Below, piece after piece: positions 1 through 7,907 of a stretch of DNA of 14,461 nucleotides; position 1 is the stretch's first letter; each line of letters starts with the position of its first letter. The notes under the pieces were generated by a model. It had not been told where the DNA came from, searched no databases, and worked only from the letters and a program-made list of their open reading frames with translations. The stretch spans positions 1-14,461 of the forward strand of contig DATERL010000199.1 of the NCBI GenBank assembly GCA_035271585.1, written 5' to 3'. Origin of the DNA: Roseimarinus sp035271585. GTDB lineage: Bacteria; Bacteroidota; Bacteroidia; Bacteroidales; Prolixibacteraceae. A program made the translations under genes and the position numbers.

Positions 1-828
1 AAGCCAGTAGCGAATCCTCTTTTTATGAAAGTAGGAAGCATTCTGTCCCTTCTTGGTGGTATTATCTCATTGGTAACTTACGTACTCAACCTCGAAAAAG
101 AACTATACATTGTTGGGTTCATTCTACTTTTTGCAGGAATACTCATGTATTTGTCAATATTTCTCAAAAACAGGGGCAAGGAAAAAAATGCCTTGGTCGA
201 GGTATTTTCCGATTTGTTGCGAATGCCAAAAACCATGCAACAACTGGCTATAGTTCAGTTTTTTACGTGGATGGCGCTGTTTGCCATGTGGATATACACT
301 ACCACGGGAGTTACCAGCCATATATTACATACAAGCGATACTCAATCGGCTTTGTACAATAAAGGAGCCGACTGGGTTGGTGTGCTGTTTGGTATTTATA
401 GCGGAGTAGCTGCAATGGTAGCTTTCTTGCTGCCTGTTTTGGCAAAATACACCAGCCGTAAAATTACCCATGCCATTTGCTTGTTATTAGGCGCTATGGG
501 TTTGGGCTCAATTTATCTGTTTAACGACATCAATCACCTTTGGATTCCAATGATTGGGATAGGTATTGCTTGGGCGTCCATTCTTTCAATGCCTTACGCT
601 ATTCTTACCGGTTCGTTACCTGCTCATAAAATGGGAGTTTACATGGGTATTTTTAATTTCTTTATTGTGATACCTCAAATTTTGGCGGCAACTATTTTAG
701 GCTTTTTAGTGAAAGATGCATTTAATGGTGAAGCAATTTACGCATTGGTATTTGGAGGTGTTTCACTGGCTATAGCCGCTATTACAGTATTATTTGTAAA
801 AGATAATGCCGCTCCCGAGGCCATTTAA
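1..828 (+). CDS. MFS sugar (maltose-type) importer, C-terminal part
   Basis: The reading frame is open from the first base, so the 5' end of the gene lies outside the window; the ATG at 25 is internal, not the start. About 275 residues are visible, with roughly eight hydrophobic membrane-spanning segments and short charged loops, as expected for the last two thirds of a 12-segment major facilitator permease. The segment around QLAIVQFFTWMALFAMWIYTT resembles the mid-protein helix of SLC45/SucP-like sucrose and maltose permeases common in Bacteroidota. It probably imports maltose or a small malto-oligosaccharide across the inner membrane. The next genes are beta-phosphoglucomutase and a GH65 phosphorylase, which would process imported maltose, and this context is the main basis for the substrate. 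The spacing to the next gene is 23 bp, so they are probably co-transcribed. Family is fairly certain; substrate is inferred. Confidence 0.85.
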   Translation, partial: KPVANPLFMKVGSILSLLGGIISLVTYVLNLEKELYIVGFILLFAGILMYLSIFLKNRGKEKNALVEVFSDLLRMPKTMQQLAIVQFFTWMALFAMWIYTTTGVTSHILHTSDTQSALYNKGADWVGVLFGIYSGVAAMVAFLLPVLAKYTSRKITHAICLLLGAMGLGSIYLFNDINHLWIPMIGIGIAWASILSMPYAILTGSLPAHKMGVYMGIFNFFIVIPQILAATILGFLVKDAFNGEAIYALVFGGVSLAIAAITVLFVKDNAAPEAI

Positions 829-851
829 CAACTTTATAAATACACAACTCA

Positions 852-1499
852 ATGCACATAAAAGCATGCATATTCGACCTCGATGGGGTAATTGTAGATA
901 CTGCCAAATATCACTTTATTGCTTGGAAAGAGCTAGCTAATCAATTGGGATTCGATTTTTCTGAAAAGGATAACGAACAATTGAAGGGCGTTAGCCGAAT
1001 GGCATCGCTCGATATTTTGCTCGAAATTGGAAACAAGCAATTTTCGAAAGCAGAGAAACTGCGTTTGGCAGAATCAAAAAACACACGTTACGTTGAATAC
1101 ATAAGCAAAATGGGACCCGACGAAATTTTACCGGGAGTATTAACATTTTTAAAGCTTATTCGCGCTAAGGACATTAAAACTGTCATTGGATCGGCCAGCA
1201 AAAACGCACCAACCATAATTAATAGGCTTCAACTCAATGAATATTTCGATGCAATTATTGACGGAAACAGTGTTGAAAAAGCCAAGCCCAACCCCGAGGT
1301 GTTTTTAAAAGGTGCATTGGCGCTTAACGTGTTACCTTCCGAATGTATGGTTTTCGAAGATGCCGAAGCTGGTGTTGAGGCTGCTTTGAATGGAGGAATG
1401 AAGTGCGTTGGCATTGGTGATGAAAGCATTCTGGGAAAAGCAAACCTGGTAATTAAAGGATTTAAGAATTTTTCGGTTCAAGATTTAATGTCGATTTAA
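852..1499 (+). CDS. pgmB: beta-phosphoglucomutase (HAD superfamily)
   Basis: This 215-residue cytoplasmic enzyme should convert beta-D-glucose 1-phosphate to glucose 6-phosphate. HAD motif I is DLDGVIVDT, with nucleophile Asp9 and acid/base Asp11. The cap-domain His21 (in TAKYHF) and the LKGVSR loop with Arg49 are the residues that set beta-phosphoglucomutase apart from other HAD phosphatases. Ser114-Ala115 (GSASKN), Lys145 (AKPNPEVF) and Glu169-Asp170 (FEDAEAG) fall at the positions I recall for the Lactococcus lactis enzyme, and the length also matches. It sits between a sugar importer and a GH65 phosphorylase, the classic arrangement in which the phosphorylase supplies beta-glucose 1-phosphate. 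No Shine-Dalgarno sequence precedes the ATG; the 23-bp upstream gap is A/T-rich. Confidence 0.95.
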   Translation: MHIKACIFDLDGVIVDTAKYHFIAWKELANQLGFDFSEKDNEQLKGVSRMASLDILLEIGNKQFSKAEKLRLAESKNTRYVEYISKMGPDEILPGVLTFLKLIRAKDIKTVIGSASKNAPTIINRLQLNEYFDAIIDGNSVEKAKPNPEVFLKGALALNVLPSECMVFEDAEAGVEAALNGGMKCVGIGDESILGKANLVIKGFKNFSVQDLMSI

Positions 1500-1530
1500 T
1501 GGCGGCCGAAAAACATTTTAGTTAGAGAAA

Positions 1531-1537
1531 AGAAGGA
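1531..1537 (+). promoter_or_regulatory. Shine-Dalgarno-like site before the GH65 gene
   Basis: The AGAAGGA stretch ends 1 nt before the ATG at 1539 and 4 nt before a second in-frame ATG at 1542. The spacing fits the second ATG better, so the protein may begin at residue 2 of the annotated frame. It is one of the few purine-rich ribosome-binding sites in this window; most other genes have none, as is usual in Bacteroidota. Confidence 0.45.
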
Positions 1538-1538
1538 T

Positions 1539-3845
1539 ATGATGAGAAATTATCTGAAACACGATGAGTGGAAAATTATAGAAGAGGGGTTTCACCCCGA
1601 ACATAATAGAATTACCGAAAGCATTTTCAGCCTTGGAAATGGACGAATGGGTGGACGAGGTAATTTTGAAGAAAAATATTCGGGCGATACCTTGCAGGGA
1701 AATTATATAGCTGGTGTTTACTATCCCGATAAAACTCGGGTTGGATGGTGGAAAAACGGCTACCCCGAGTATTTTGCAAAAGTGCTCAATGCCGCAAACT
1801 GGATTGGGATGAACGTAACGGTTAATGGTGAAATAGTTGATTTGGCCAACATGAAAATTGAATCGTTCCGGCGGGAGCTCGATATGAAACAAGGGTGTTT
1901 AAATCGCGATTTTATTGCTTCATTCAAAAATGGGAATAAAATTCGCATTCAATCAACCCGCTTTCTGAGCTTGGTAATACCCGAAATAGGCGCTATTAAA
2001 TACAGTATCGAAGCCCTCAACTTTGCAGGAAAAATACAAATTACGCCTTATGTCGATTTCGATGTAATGAACGAAGATTCAAACTACGATGAAAAATTTT
2101 GGGTGGGCGAGAACATCGAGAACTCGGGAAACGAAGGCTATTTAACAGCGCATACCCGCAAAACAAAATTTTTGGTTTGTTCGGGCATGAAATACAACGT
2201 GTTGGTTGACGATAAAGAACACGCTGTTTTTATCGAAAACGAAACTCGCGAAAAATACATCGAGTCAACTTTTGAAATCAATGCTGCACAAAACCAAACG
2301 ATAAGCATTATTAAATATGGCGTGAATGCCTCGTCGGAATATTACCCACGTACCCGCTTACTCACCGAATCGAAAGAAATACTTAACGATGCTTTTGATA
2401 CTGGTTTCGACCGGCTTTTTGAAGAACACGTTATGGCTTGGGACGAAAAATGGGAAAATAGCGACATCAAAATTGAAGGCGATGTGGCTGCCCAGCAAGG
2501 TATTCGTTTTAATATTTTTCAACTGAACCAAACCTATACCGGCGACGATGAGCGACTTAACATTGGCCCCAAAGGTTTTACTGGCGAAAAATACGGTGGA
2601 ACCACATACTGGGACACCGAAGCCTACTGCTTCCCGTTTTTCATGGCCACAGCATCCCAAAAGGTTTCCCGTAATTTATTGATGTACCGTTACAAACACC
2701 TCGAAAAAGCCATCGAAAACGGCCAAAAACTGGGCTTTATAAATGGCGCAGCTTTGTACCCAATGGTTACCATTAATGGCGAAGAATGCCACAACGAATG
2801 GGAAATTACTTTTGAAGAAATTCACCGCAACGGTGCTATTGCTTTTGCAATTTACAACTACATACGCTATACCGACGATAAAAATTACCTGGCTCCTTAT
2901 GGCTTTGAAGTACTATTGGCCATTTCGCGTTTTTGGAGCCAAAGGGTAAACTGGTCAGCGCAAAAACAACAGTACGTAATGTTGGGTGTTACCGGTCCAA
3001 ACGAGTACGAAAATAACGTGAACAACAACTGGCACACCAATAACATGGCCGTGTGGACATTGAGGTACACCCTTGAAACCATTCATTATTTAAAAGAAAA
3101 ACACGCCGATACTTATAAAAAAGTGTGTGATAAAACCCATTTCGAAGAGCAAGTTGAAACCGAACGCTGGAAACATATCATCGCAAAAATGTACTTTCCT
3201 TACGACAGCGAGCGGAAAATATTTTTACAACAAGATGGGTTTTTAGATAAAGAACTTATACCAGCTAAAGAACTCGATAGTAGTCAACGCCCCATCAGCC
3301 AGCATTGGTCGTGGGATCGTATTTTGCGTTCGGTTTACATTAAACAGGCCGACGTGCTGCAAAGCCTTTTTTGGTTCGAAGACCAATACGAAAAAGAAAC
3401 CATCAAACGGCATTTCGATTTTTATGAACCGTTTACCGTTCATGAATCATCGCTCTCGCCCTGCGTACATGCTATTTTAGCTGCATCGCTCAACATGAAC
3501 GAGAAAGCTTACGAAATGTATCTGCGTACTGCGCGCCTTGACCTCGACAACTACAACAACGATACTTGCGACGGCCTGCACATTACCAGTATGGGCGGCA
3601 CATGGATGGCGTTTGTTTTGGGTTTGGGCGGCATGAGGGTAAGCAACAATCAACTCAGCTTTAATCCTATTTTGCCAAAAGGTTGGAAATCGTATTCATT
3701 TATGGTGAATTTTCGCGGGAGCCACCTAAAAATAAATGTAAGTGATAATTCAATAGAAATCAGTAATTTGAGCAATCAAAAAATCCAATTATTCGTATCA
3801 GGTAAAAAAATTGCTTTAGAAACTCATTCAATACAAAAAATATGA
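1539..3845 (+). CDS. GH65 maltose phosphorylase-type enzyme
   Basis: A 768-residue protein without signal peptide, close to the roughly 750-residue size of characterised bacterial maltose phosphorylases. It should split maltose with phosphate into glucose and beta-glucose 1-phosphate by inversion in the cytoplasm. The GH65 N-terminal domain begins with the typical ESIFSLGNGRMGGRGNFEE stretch. The catalytic (alpha/alpha)6 domain carries VTGPNEYENNVNNNW, in which Glu489 is the expected general acid. The phosphate-site landmarks KQADV (Lys602-Gln603) and HESSLS (residues 635-640) follow, and a small beta-sandwich ends the protein. GH65 also includes kojibiose, trehalose and nigerose phosphorylases; the maltodextrinase neighbours and the motif around Glu489 favour maltose. 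Start choice between 1539 and 1542 is open. Its stop overlaps the next start by four bases (ATGA). Confidence 0.93.
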   Translation: MMRNYLKHDEWKIIEEGFHPEHNRITESIFSLGNGRMGGRGNFEEKYSGDTLQGNYIAGVYYPDKTRVGWWKNGYPEYFAKVLNAANWIGMNVTVNGEIVDLANMKIESFRRELDMKQGCLNRDFIASFKNGNKIRIQSTRFLSLVIPEIGAIKYSIEALNFAGKIQITPYVDFDVMNEDSNYDEKFWVGENIENSGNEGYLTAHTRKTKFLVCSGMKYNVLVDDKEHAVFIENETREKYIESTFEINAAQNQTISIIKYGVNASSEYYPRTRLLTESKEILNDAFDTGFDRLFEEHVMAWDEKWENSDIKIEGDVAAQQGIRFNIFQLNQTYTGDDERLNIGPKGFTGEKYGGTTYWDTEAYCFPFFMATASQKVSRNLLMYRYKHLEKAIENGQKLGFINGAALYPMVTINGEECHNEWEITFEEIHRNGAIAFAIYNYIRYTDDKNYLAPYGFEVLLAISRFWSQRVNWSAQKQQYVMLGVTGPNEYENNVNNNWHTNNMAVWTLRYTLETIHYLKEKHADTYKKVCDKTHFEEQVETERWKHIIAKMYFPYDSERKIFLQQDGFLDKELIPAKELDSSQRPISQHWSWDRILRSVYIKQADVLQSLFWFEDQYEKETIKRHFDFYEPFTVHESSLSPCVHAILAASLNMNEKAYEMYLRTARLDLDNYNNDTCDGLHITSMGGTWMAFVLGLGGMRVSNNQLSFNPILPKGWKSYSFMVNFRGSHLKINVSDNSIEISNLSNQKIQLFVSGKKIALETHSIQKI
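3842..3845 (+). other. ATGA stop/start overlap (translational coupling)
   Basis: The TGA stop of the GH65 gene overlaps the ATG of the GH13 gene in the four-base ATGA arrangement. This usually means both are on one mRNA and that the downstream gene can be translated by terminating ribosomes. A second in-frame ATG follows at 3845. Confidence 0.8.
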
Positions 3846-5689
3846 TGAAGAAATTCTTATACGTCGCTTTGGTTCTGCTGCTTAGTCTTTCAACAGCCTT
3901 TGCAAATGTGAACCGAATCGATCCGCCAAACTGGTGGACAGGCTTCGAAAACAACAAGCTACAATTAATGGTTTATGGCGATAACATCACAACACTCACG
4001 CCCGAAATTAATTACGAAGGTGTAAGTATAACAGCCATTACAAGGGCACAAAGCCCCAATTATCTATTTATCGACTTACGACTAGATAAAGGAGTGCAAG
4101 CCGGCACTTTCGATATTATTTTTAAACAAGGTAAAAAAGTAGTTTCGAAATATCCTTATGTTTTAAACCAACGCAATGACGGTTCAGCTCAACGCTTGGG
4201 TTTCGACAATTCCGACGTAATGTACCTCTTGTTCCCCGATCGTTTTGCCAATGGCGATCCATCGAACGACAATATAGAAGGTTTAAGCGATAAGCTGAAC
4301 CGCGATTACCAATATGGGCGATATGGCGGCGATATCAGCGGCATTGCAAAAAACCTCGATTATTTACAAGAACTTGGCGTAACTGCCATTTGGACAACCC
4401 CACTTTTGGAAGACAACCAACCACATGCATCGTATCATCACTACGCCACCACCGATTTTTACCGTATCGACCCGCGTTTTGGTTCTAATAACGAATACAA
4501 AACCTTAATCGATAATTGTCATCAACGTGGCATGAAGGTAATTATGGACATGATACCCAACCACTGTGGCAGTGCCCACACTTGGATGAACGACCTTCCG
4601 TTTGACGATTGGATTAACGGTGGCACAAACTACACGCAAACCAACTATCGCATTCCGGTAACCAACGACCCCTACGTGTCGGAGTACGACCACAACCTCA
4701 ACTTTAATGGTTGGTTTGTGAGCGAAATGCCCGACCTTAACCAAAACAACCCTTTCATGCTTACCTACCTGAAACAGTTTGCCATTTGGTGGATTGAATT
4801 CTCGGGTCTCGACGGCATCAGGGTTGATACCTATCCATACAACGAACCATCGAAAGCAGCCGAGTGGACAAAAGCTATTCTTGCCGAATTTCCAAACCTC
4901 AACATTGTTGGAGAATGTTGGATGCACTCACCAGCCGAAGTGTCTTATTGGCAAAGTGGTACTCAAAATTACAATGGCTACGACTCGGGCTTACCCTCAG
5001 TTATGGATTTTGTGTTGCACGATGCCGTTTCGGTTGCATTTAACGAAAATGATCAAGGATGGGATCGCGGAGTTGGCCAATTATGGCAAACCCTAGCACT
5101 CGATTACCAATACGGCGACCCAATGAACTTGGTTATTTTTGCCGAGAACCACGATACACAACGTTTTAGTACCCAGGTAGGAAACGACTTGGCCAAATAT
5201 AAAATGGCTTTCACTTTTTTGCTAACAACACGTGGTATGCCGCAACTTTACTATGGCAGCGAAATACTAATGGGCGGCGATAAAGGTGTTGGCGATGGCG
5301 ATATCCGTCGCGAAATGCCGGGCGGTTGGGCCAATCATACCCGCAGTGCTTTTACTGAAAGTGGCCGTACCAAAACCGAAAACGAAGTGTTTAATTATTT
5401 AAAGAAACTCATTCACTGGAGAAATCAGAATCCCGTTATTCATACCGGAAAACTGCTACATTTTATTCCCGAAAATAATGTTTATACTTATTTTAGAATG
5501 AACGATGAAAAAACCGTGATGGTAATATTGAACAATAACCCTGCTAATCAAAACATCGATCCCCTGAAGTTCAAACAGGGAACTGTCGGATTTTCAAAAG
5601 GTAAAGATGTAATATCGGGCAAAAACTTCGATTTGTCAAAACCTTTCGAGCTGACAGCAAAAACAGCAATTGTTCTTGAGTTAGAATAA
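3842..5689 (+). CDS. SusA-like GH13 neopullulanase / cyclomaltodextrinase
   Basis: A 615-residue exported enzyme, about the size of Bacteroides SusA (roughly 617). A Sec signal peptide (MMKKFLYVALVLLL...) is likely cut after AFA at residue 21 and has no lipobox, so a periplasmic location is inferred. Residues about 22-105 form the N-terminal beta-domain of cyclomaltodextrinases (RIDPPNWWTGF, LQLMVYGDN). The GH13 barrel follows, with region I MDMIPNH (Asp236, Asn240, His241), region II GIRVDT (nucleophile Asp329), region III VGECW (acid/base Glu358) and region IV FAENHDTQRF (Asp438), so the triad is intact. Residues about 535-615 match the C-terminal cyclomaltodextrinase sheet domain. It should hydrolyse maltodextrins, cyclodextrins or pullulan to short sugars. 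It is followed directly by a GH97 gene, the same order as susA-susB. Exact linkage and product preference cannot be read from sequence. Confidence 0.93.
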   Translation: MMKKFLYVALVLLLSLSTAFANVNRIDPPNWWTGFENNKLQLMVYGDNITTLTPEINYEGVSITAITRAQSPNYLFIDLRLDKGVQAGTFDIIFKQGKKVVSKYPYVLNQRNDGSAQRLGFDNSDVMYLLFPDRFANGDPSNDNIEGLSDKLNRDYQYGRYGGDISGIAKNLDYLQELGVTAIWTTPLLEDNQPHASYHHYATTDFYRIDPRFGSNNEYKTLIDNCHQRGMKVIMDMIPNHCGSAHTWMNDLPFDDWINGGTNYTQTNYRIPVTNDPYVSEYDHNLNFNGWFVSEMPDLNQNNPFMLTYLKQFAIWWIEFSGLDGIRVDTYPYNEPSKAAEWTKAILAEFPNLNIVGECWMHSPAEVSYWQSGTQNYNGYDSGLPSVMDFVLHDAVSVAFNENDQGWDRGVGQLWQTLALDYQYGDPMNLVIFAENHDTQRFSTQVGNDLAKYKMAFTFLLTTRGMPQLYYGSEILMGGDKGVGDGDIRREMPGGWANHTRSAFTESGRTKTENEVFNYLKKLIHWRNQNPVIHTGKLLHFIPENNVYTYFRMNDEKTVMVILNNNPANQNIDPLKFKQGTVGFSKGKDVISGKNFDLSKPFELTAKTAIVLELE

Positions 5690-5707
5690 TAATAATAATA
5701 ATAATAA
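5685..5707 (+). repeat. (AAT)7 microsatellite forming seven tandem TAA stops
   Basis: A perfect trinucleotide run of seven AAT units plus AA starts in the last sense codon of the GH13 gene. In that gene's frame it reads as the TAA stop at 5687 followed by six more in-frame TAA codons. It fills most of the 30-bp gap before the GH97 ATG at 5720. Such runs can change length by polymerase slippage. Confidence 0.9.
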
Positions 5708-5719
5708 GATTTTAAAATA

Positions 5720-7864
5720 ATGAATATCAGAAATAGCATTATCGCATTTTTACTACTCGCTTTAATTTTACCTTCGTTTGCACACGAAATAAAATCACCC
5801 AACGGGCATTTTAAATTTTCGTTCGAATTAAATGAAGGCAAACCTTTTTATCGTTTAGATTATAAAGACAAAGCAGTTATTCAACCCAGTTCAATGGGAC
5901 TTGAATTGTATGACGACGAACAGGGCTTAACCGATGGCTTTACTTTATCAAAAGCCGAAACAGCCACTTTTGATCAAACATGGGAACCCGTATGGGGCGA
6001 GTACAAGCAAATTAGAAACAACTATAACGAATTGTCTGTTACTTTGACCCAGGAAAAGGCGTCGCGATACATCGTTATCCGCTTTCGACTTTTCAACGAC
6101 GGATTGGGTTTTAGATACGAATTTCCCGAACAAGCCAAGCTCAACTACATGGTGATAAAAGAAGAACGCACCCAGTTTGCCCTAACCGGTAACCATCAGG
6201 CATTTTGGATTGCAGGTGATTATGACACCCAGGAATACGATTATACCAAGTCGAAATTGAGCGAAATACGCGGTTTAATGAAATCGGCAATTACTGGTAA
6301 TGCCTCGCAAACTCCCATTTCGGAAACCGCGGTTCAAACCTCGTTGATGATGAAAAGCGATGAAGGGCTTTACATCAATTTGCACGAAGCGGCACTGGTC
6401 GATTATTCTTGCATGCACCTTGAACTCGACGACAAAAATATGGTATTCGAATCGGTACTAACCCCCGATTCGCAAGGGAAAAAAGGCTATTTGCTGGCAC
6501 CATGCACTTCGCCCTGGCGCACTGTTATCGTGAGCGACAAAGCAACCGATATCCTACAATCAACCCTCACTCTAAATCTGAACGAACCTTGTAAAATTGA
6601 AGATACATCGTGGATTAAACCAGTTAAATACATGGGCGTTTGGTGGGAAATGATTACCGGAAAAAGCGCTTGGGCCTATACCGATGCGCCTTCGATAAAA
6701 CTTGGCGAATTCGACTATTCAAAAGCAAAATCCAACGAAAAACACGCGGCCAACAACCAAAAAGTTAAAGAGTATATTGATTTTGCCAGTGAAAATGGTT
6801 TTGACCAATTGTTAATTGAAGGCTGGAACATTGGCTGGGAAGACTGGTTTGGCAAGTCGAAAGATTACGTGTTCGATTTTGTTACGCCTTATCCCGATTT
6901 TGATGTGAAAATGCTAAACAATTATGCTCACTCGAAAGGAATTCAACTGATGATGCACCACGAAACTTCGGGTTCGGTTCGTAATTACGAACGGCACATG
7001 GATATGGCCTACCGCTTTATGGTCGAAAACGGTTATAACTCGGTAAAAAGTGGTTATGTGGGCGACATTATCCCACGTGGCGAGCATCACTACGGGCAAT
7101 GGATGGTCAACCATTACCAATATGCACTCGAAAAAGCAGCCGAATATAAAATAATGGTCAATGCACACGAAGCCGTTAGGCCAACGGGGCTGTGTCGTAC
7201 TTACCCCAATTTGATAGGTAACGAGTCGGCACGCGGCACCGAGTACGAAGCCTTTGGCGGAAGCAAACCCTTCCACACTACTATATTGCCTTTCAGCCGT
7301 TTAATAGGAGGGCCAATGGATTACACGCCCGGTATTTTCGAAATGGATATTTCGAAGTTGAACCCCGATAATGATTCGTGGCTGAACTCAACAATTGCCA
7401 GGCAATTAGCGCTTTACGTTACGATGTACAGCCCCTTGCAAATGGCCGCCGACTTGCCCGAAAACTACAAGCGTTTTATGGATGCTTTTCAGTTTATAAA
7501 AGATGTGGCCATTGATTGGGACGATTCTCGCGCTTTGGCTGCCGAACCGGGTGAATTTATTACCATTGCCCGTAAAGCAAAAGGGACCAACAATTGGTTT
7601 GTTGGCACTACTGTTGATGAAAATGGCTATATTTCGAACCTGAAATTTGACTTTCTCGATGCTGGAAAGCAGTACATTGCAACCATTTATGCCGATGCGC
7701 CCGATGCCCATTACCGCAATAACCCGCAGGCCTATCAAATCAGAAAGGTGTTGGTGAATAATAAATCGAAACTGAAACAAAAATGCGCACCAGGCGGTGG
7801 TTTTGCCATTAGCATTATTGAAATAACAGATAAAGCACAGGCAAAAGGATTAAAAAAATTGTAA
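5720..7864 (+). CDS. SusB-like GH97 alpha-glucosidase (inverting type)
   Basis: A 714-residue exported enzyme with a signal peptide likely cut after SFA at residue 21; no lipobox, so periplasmic. The N-terminal beta-supersandwich domain (HEIKSPNGHFKFSF, GLGFRYEF) is followed by the (beta/alpha)8 barrel and a C-terminal beta-domain. Glutamates of the inverting GH97 group are present: Glu415 in MHHETSG, Glu484 in NAHEAVRPTG, and Glu502 and Glu508 in NESARGTEYEAFGG. Their spacing (69, 18, 6) equals that of SusB Glu439, Glu508, Glu526 and Glu532 as I recall them, so it should be an inverting, calcium-dependent exo-alpha-glucosidase releasing glucose from malto-oligosaccharides. Retaining GH97 alpha-galactosidases use an Asp nucleophile and lack this set. 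No Shine-Dalgarno sequence is seen; the upstream leader is the AAT repeat plus an A/T-rich stretch. Confidence 0.94.
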   Translation: MNIRNSIIAFLLLALILPSFAHEIKSPNGHFKFSFELNEGKPFYRLDYKDKAVIQPSSMGLELYDDEQGLTDGFTLSKAETATFDQTWEPVWGEYKQIRNNYNELSVTLTQEKASRYIVIRFRLFNDGLGFRYEFPEQAKLNYMVIKEERTQFALTGNHQAFWIAGDYDTQEYDYTKSKLSEIRGLMKSAITGNASQTPISETAVQTSLMMKSDEGLYINLHEAALVDYSCMHLELDDKNMVFESVLTPDSQGKKGYLLAPCTSPWRTVIVSDKATDILQSTLTLNLNEPCKIEDTSWIKPVKYMGVWWEMITGKSAWAYTDAPSIKLGEFDYSKAKSNEKHAANNQKVKEYIDFASENGFDQLLIEGWNIGWEDWFGKSKDYVFDFVTPYPDFDVKMLNNYAHSKGIQLMMHHETSGSVRNYERHMDMAYRFMVENGYNSVKSGYVGDIIPRGEHHYGQWMVNHYQYALEKAAEYKIMVNAHEAVRPTGLCRTYPNLIGNESARGTEYEAFGGSKPFHTTILPFSRLIGGPMDYTPGIFEMDISKLNPDNDSWLNSTIARQLALYVTMYSPLQMAADLPENYKRFMDAFQFIKDVAIDWDDSRALAAEPGEFITIARKAKGTNNWFVGTTVDENGYISNLKFDFLDAGKQYIATIYADAPDAHYRNNPQAYQIRKVLVNNKSKLKQKCAPGGGFAISIIEITDKAQAKGLKKL

Positions 7865-7907
7865 CAAAAGCATATTGCGCTTCCAAAACTGAATTAAAAC
7901 AAATACT

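Noticed and set aside
25..27. ATG at 25 as the real start of the MFS gene
   Set aside because: The frame is open upstream to base 1 and the visible protein has only about eight membrane segments, so the true start is outside the window.
4505..4927. 140-codon open frame on the minus strand inside the SusA-like gene
   Set aside because: It lies fully antisense to a well-conserved GH13 barrel, shows no recognisable motif, and its length is explained by the codon bias of the real gene.
7406..7780. 124-codon minus-strand open frame inside the GH97 gene (others at 6914-7276, 2358-2660 and 1518-1892)
   Set aside because: All are antisense shadows of genes with clear catalytic motifs and have no family resemblance of their own.
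5720..7864. Retaining GH97 alpha-galactosidase instead of alpha-glucosidase
   Set aside because: The four glutamates of the inverting SusB-type group are present with identical spacing.
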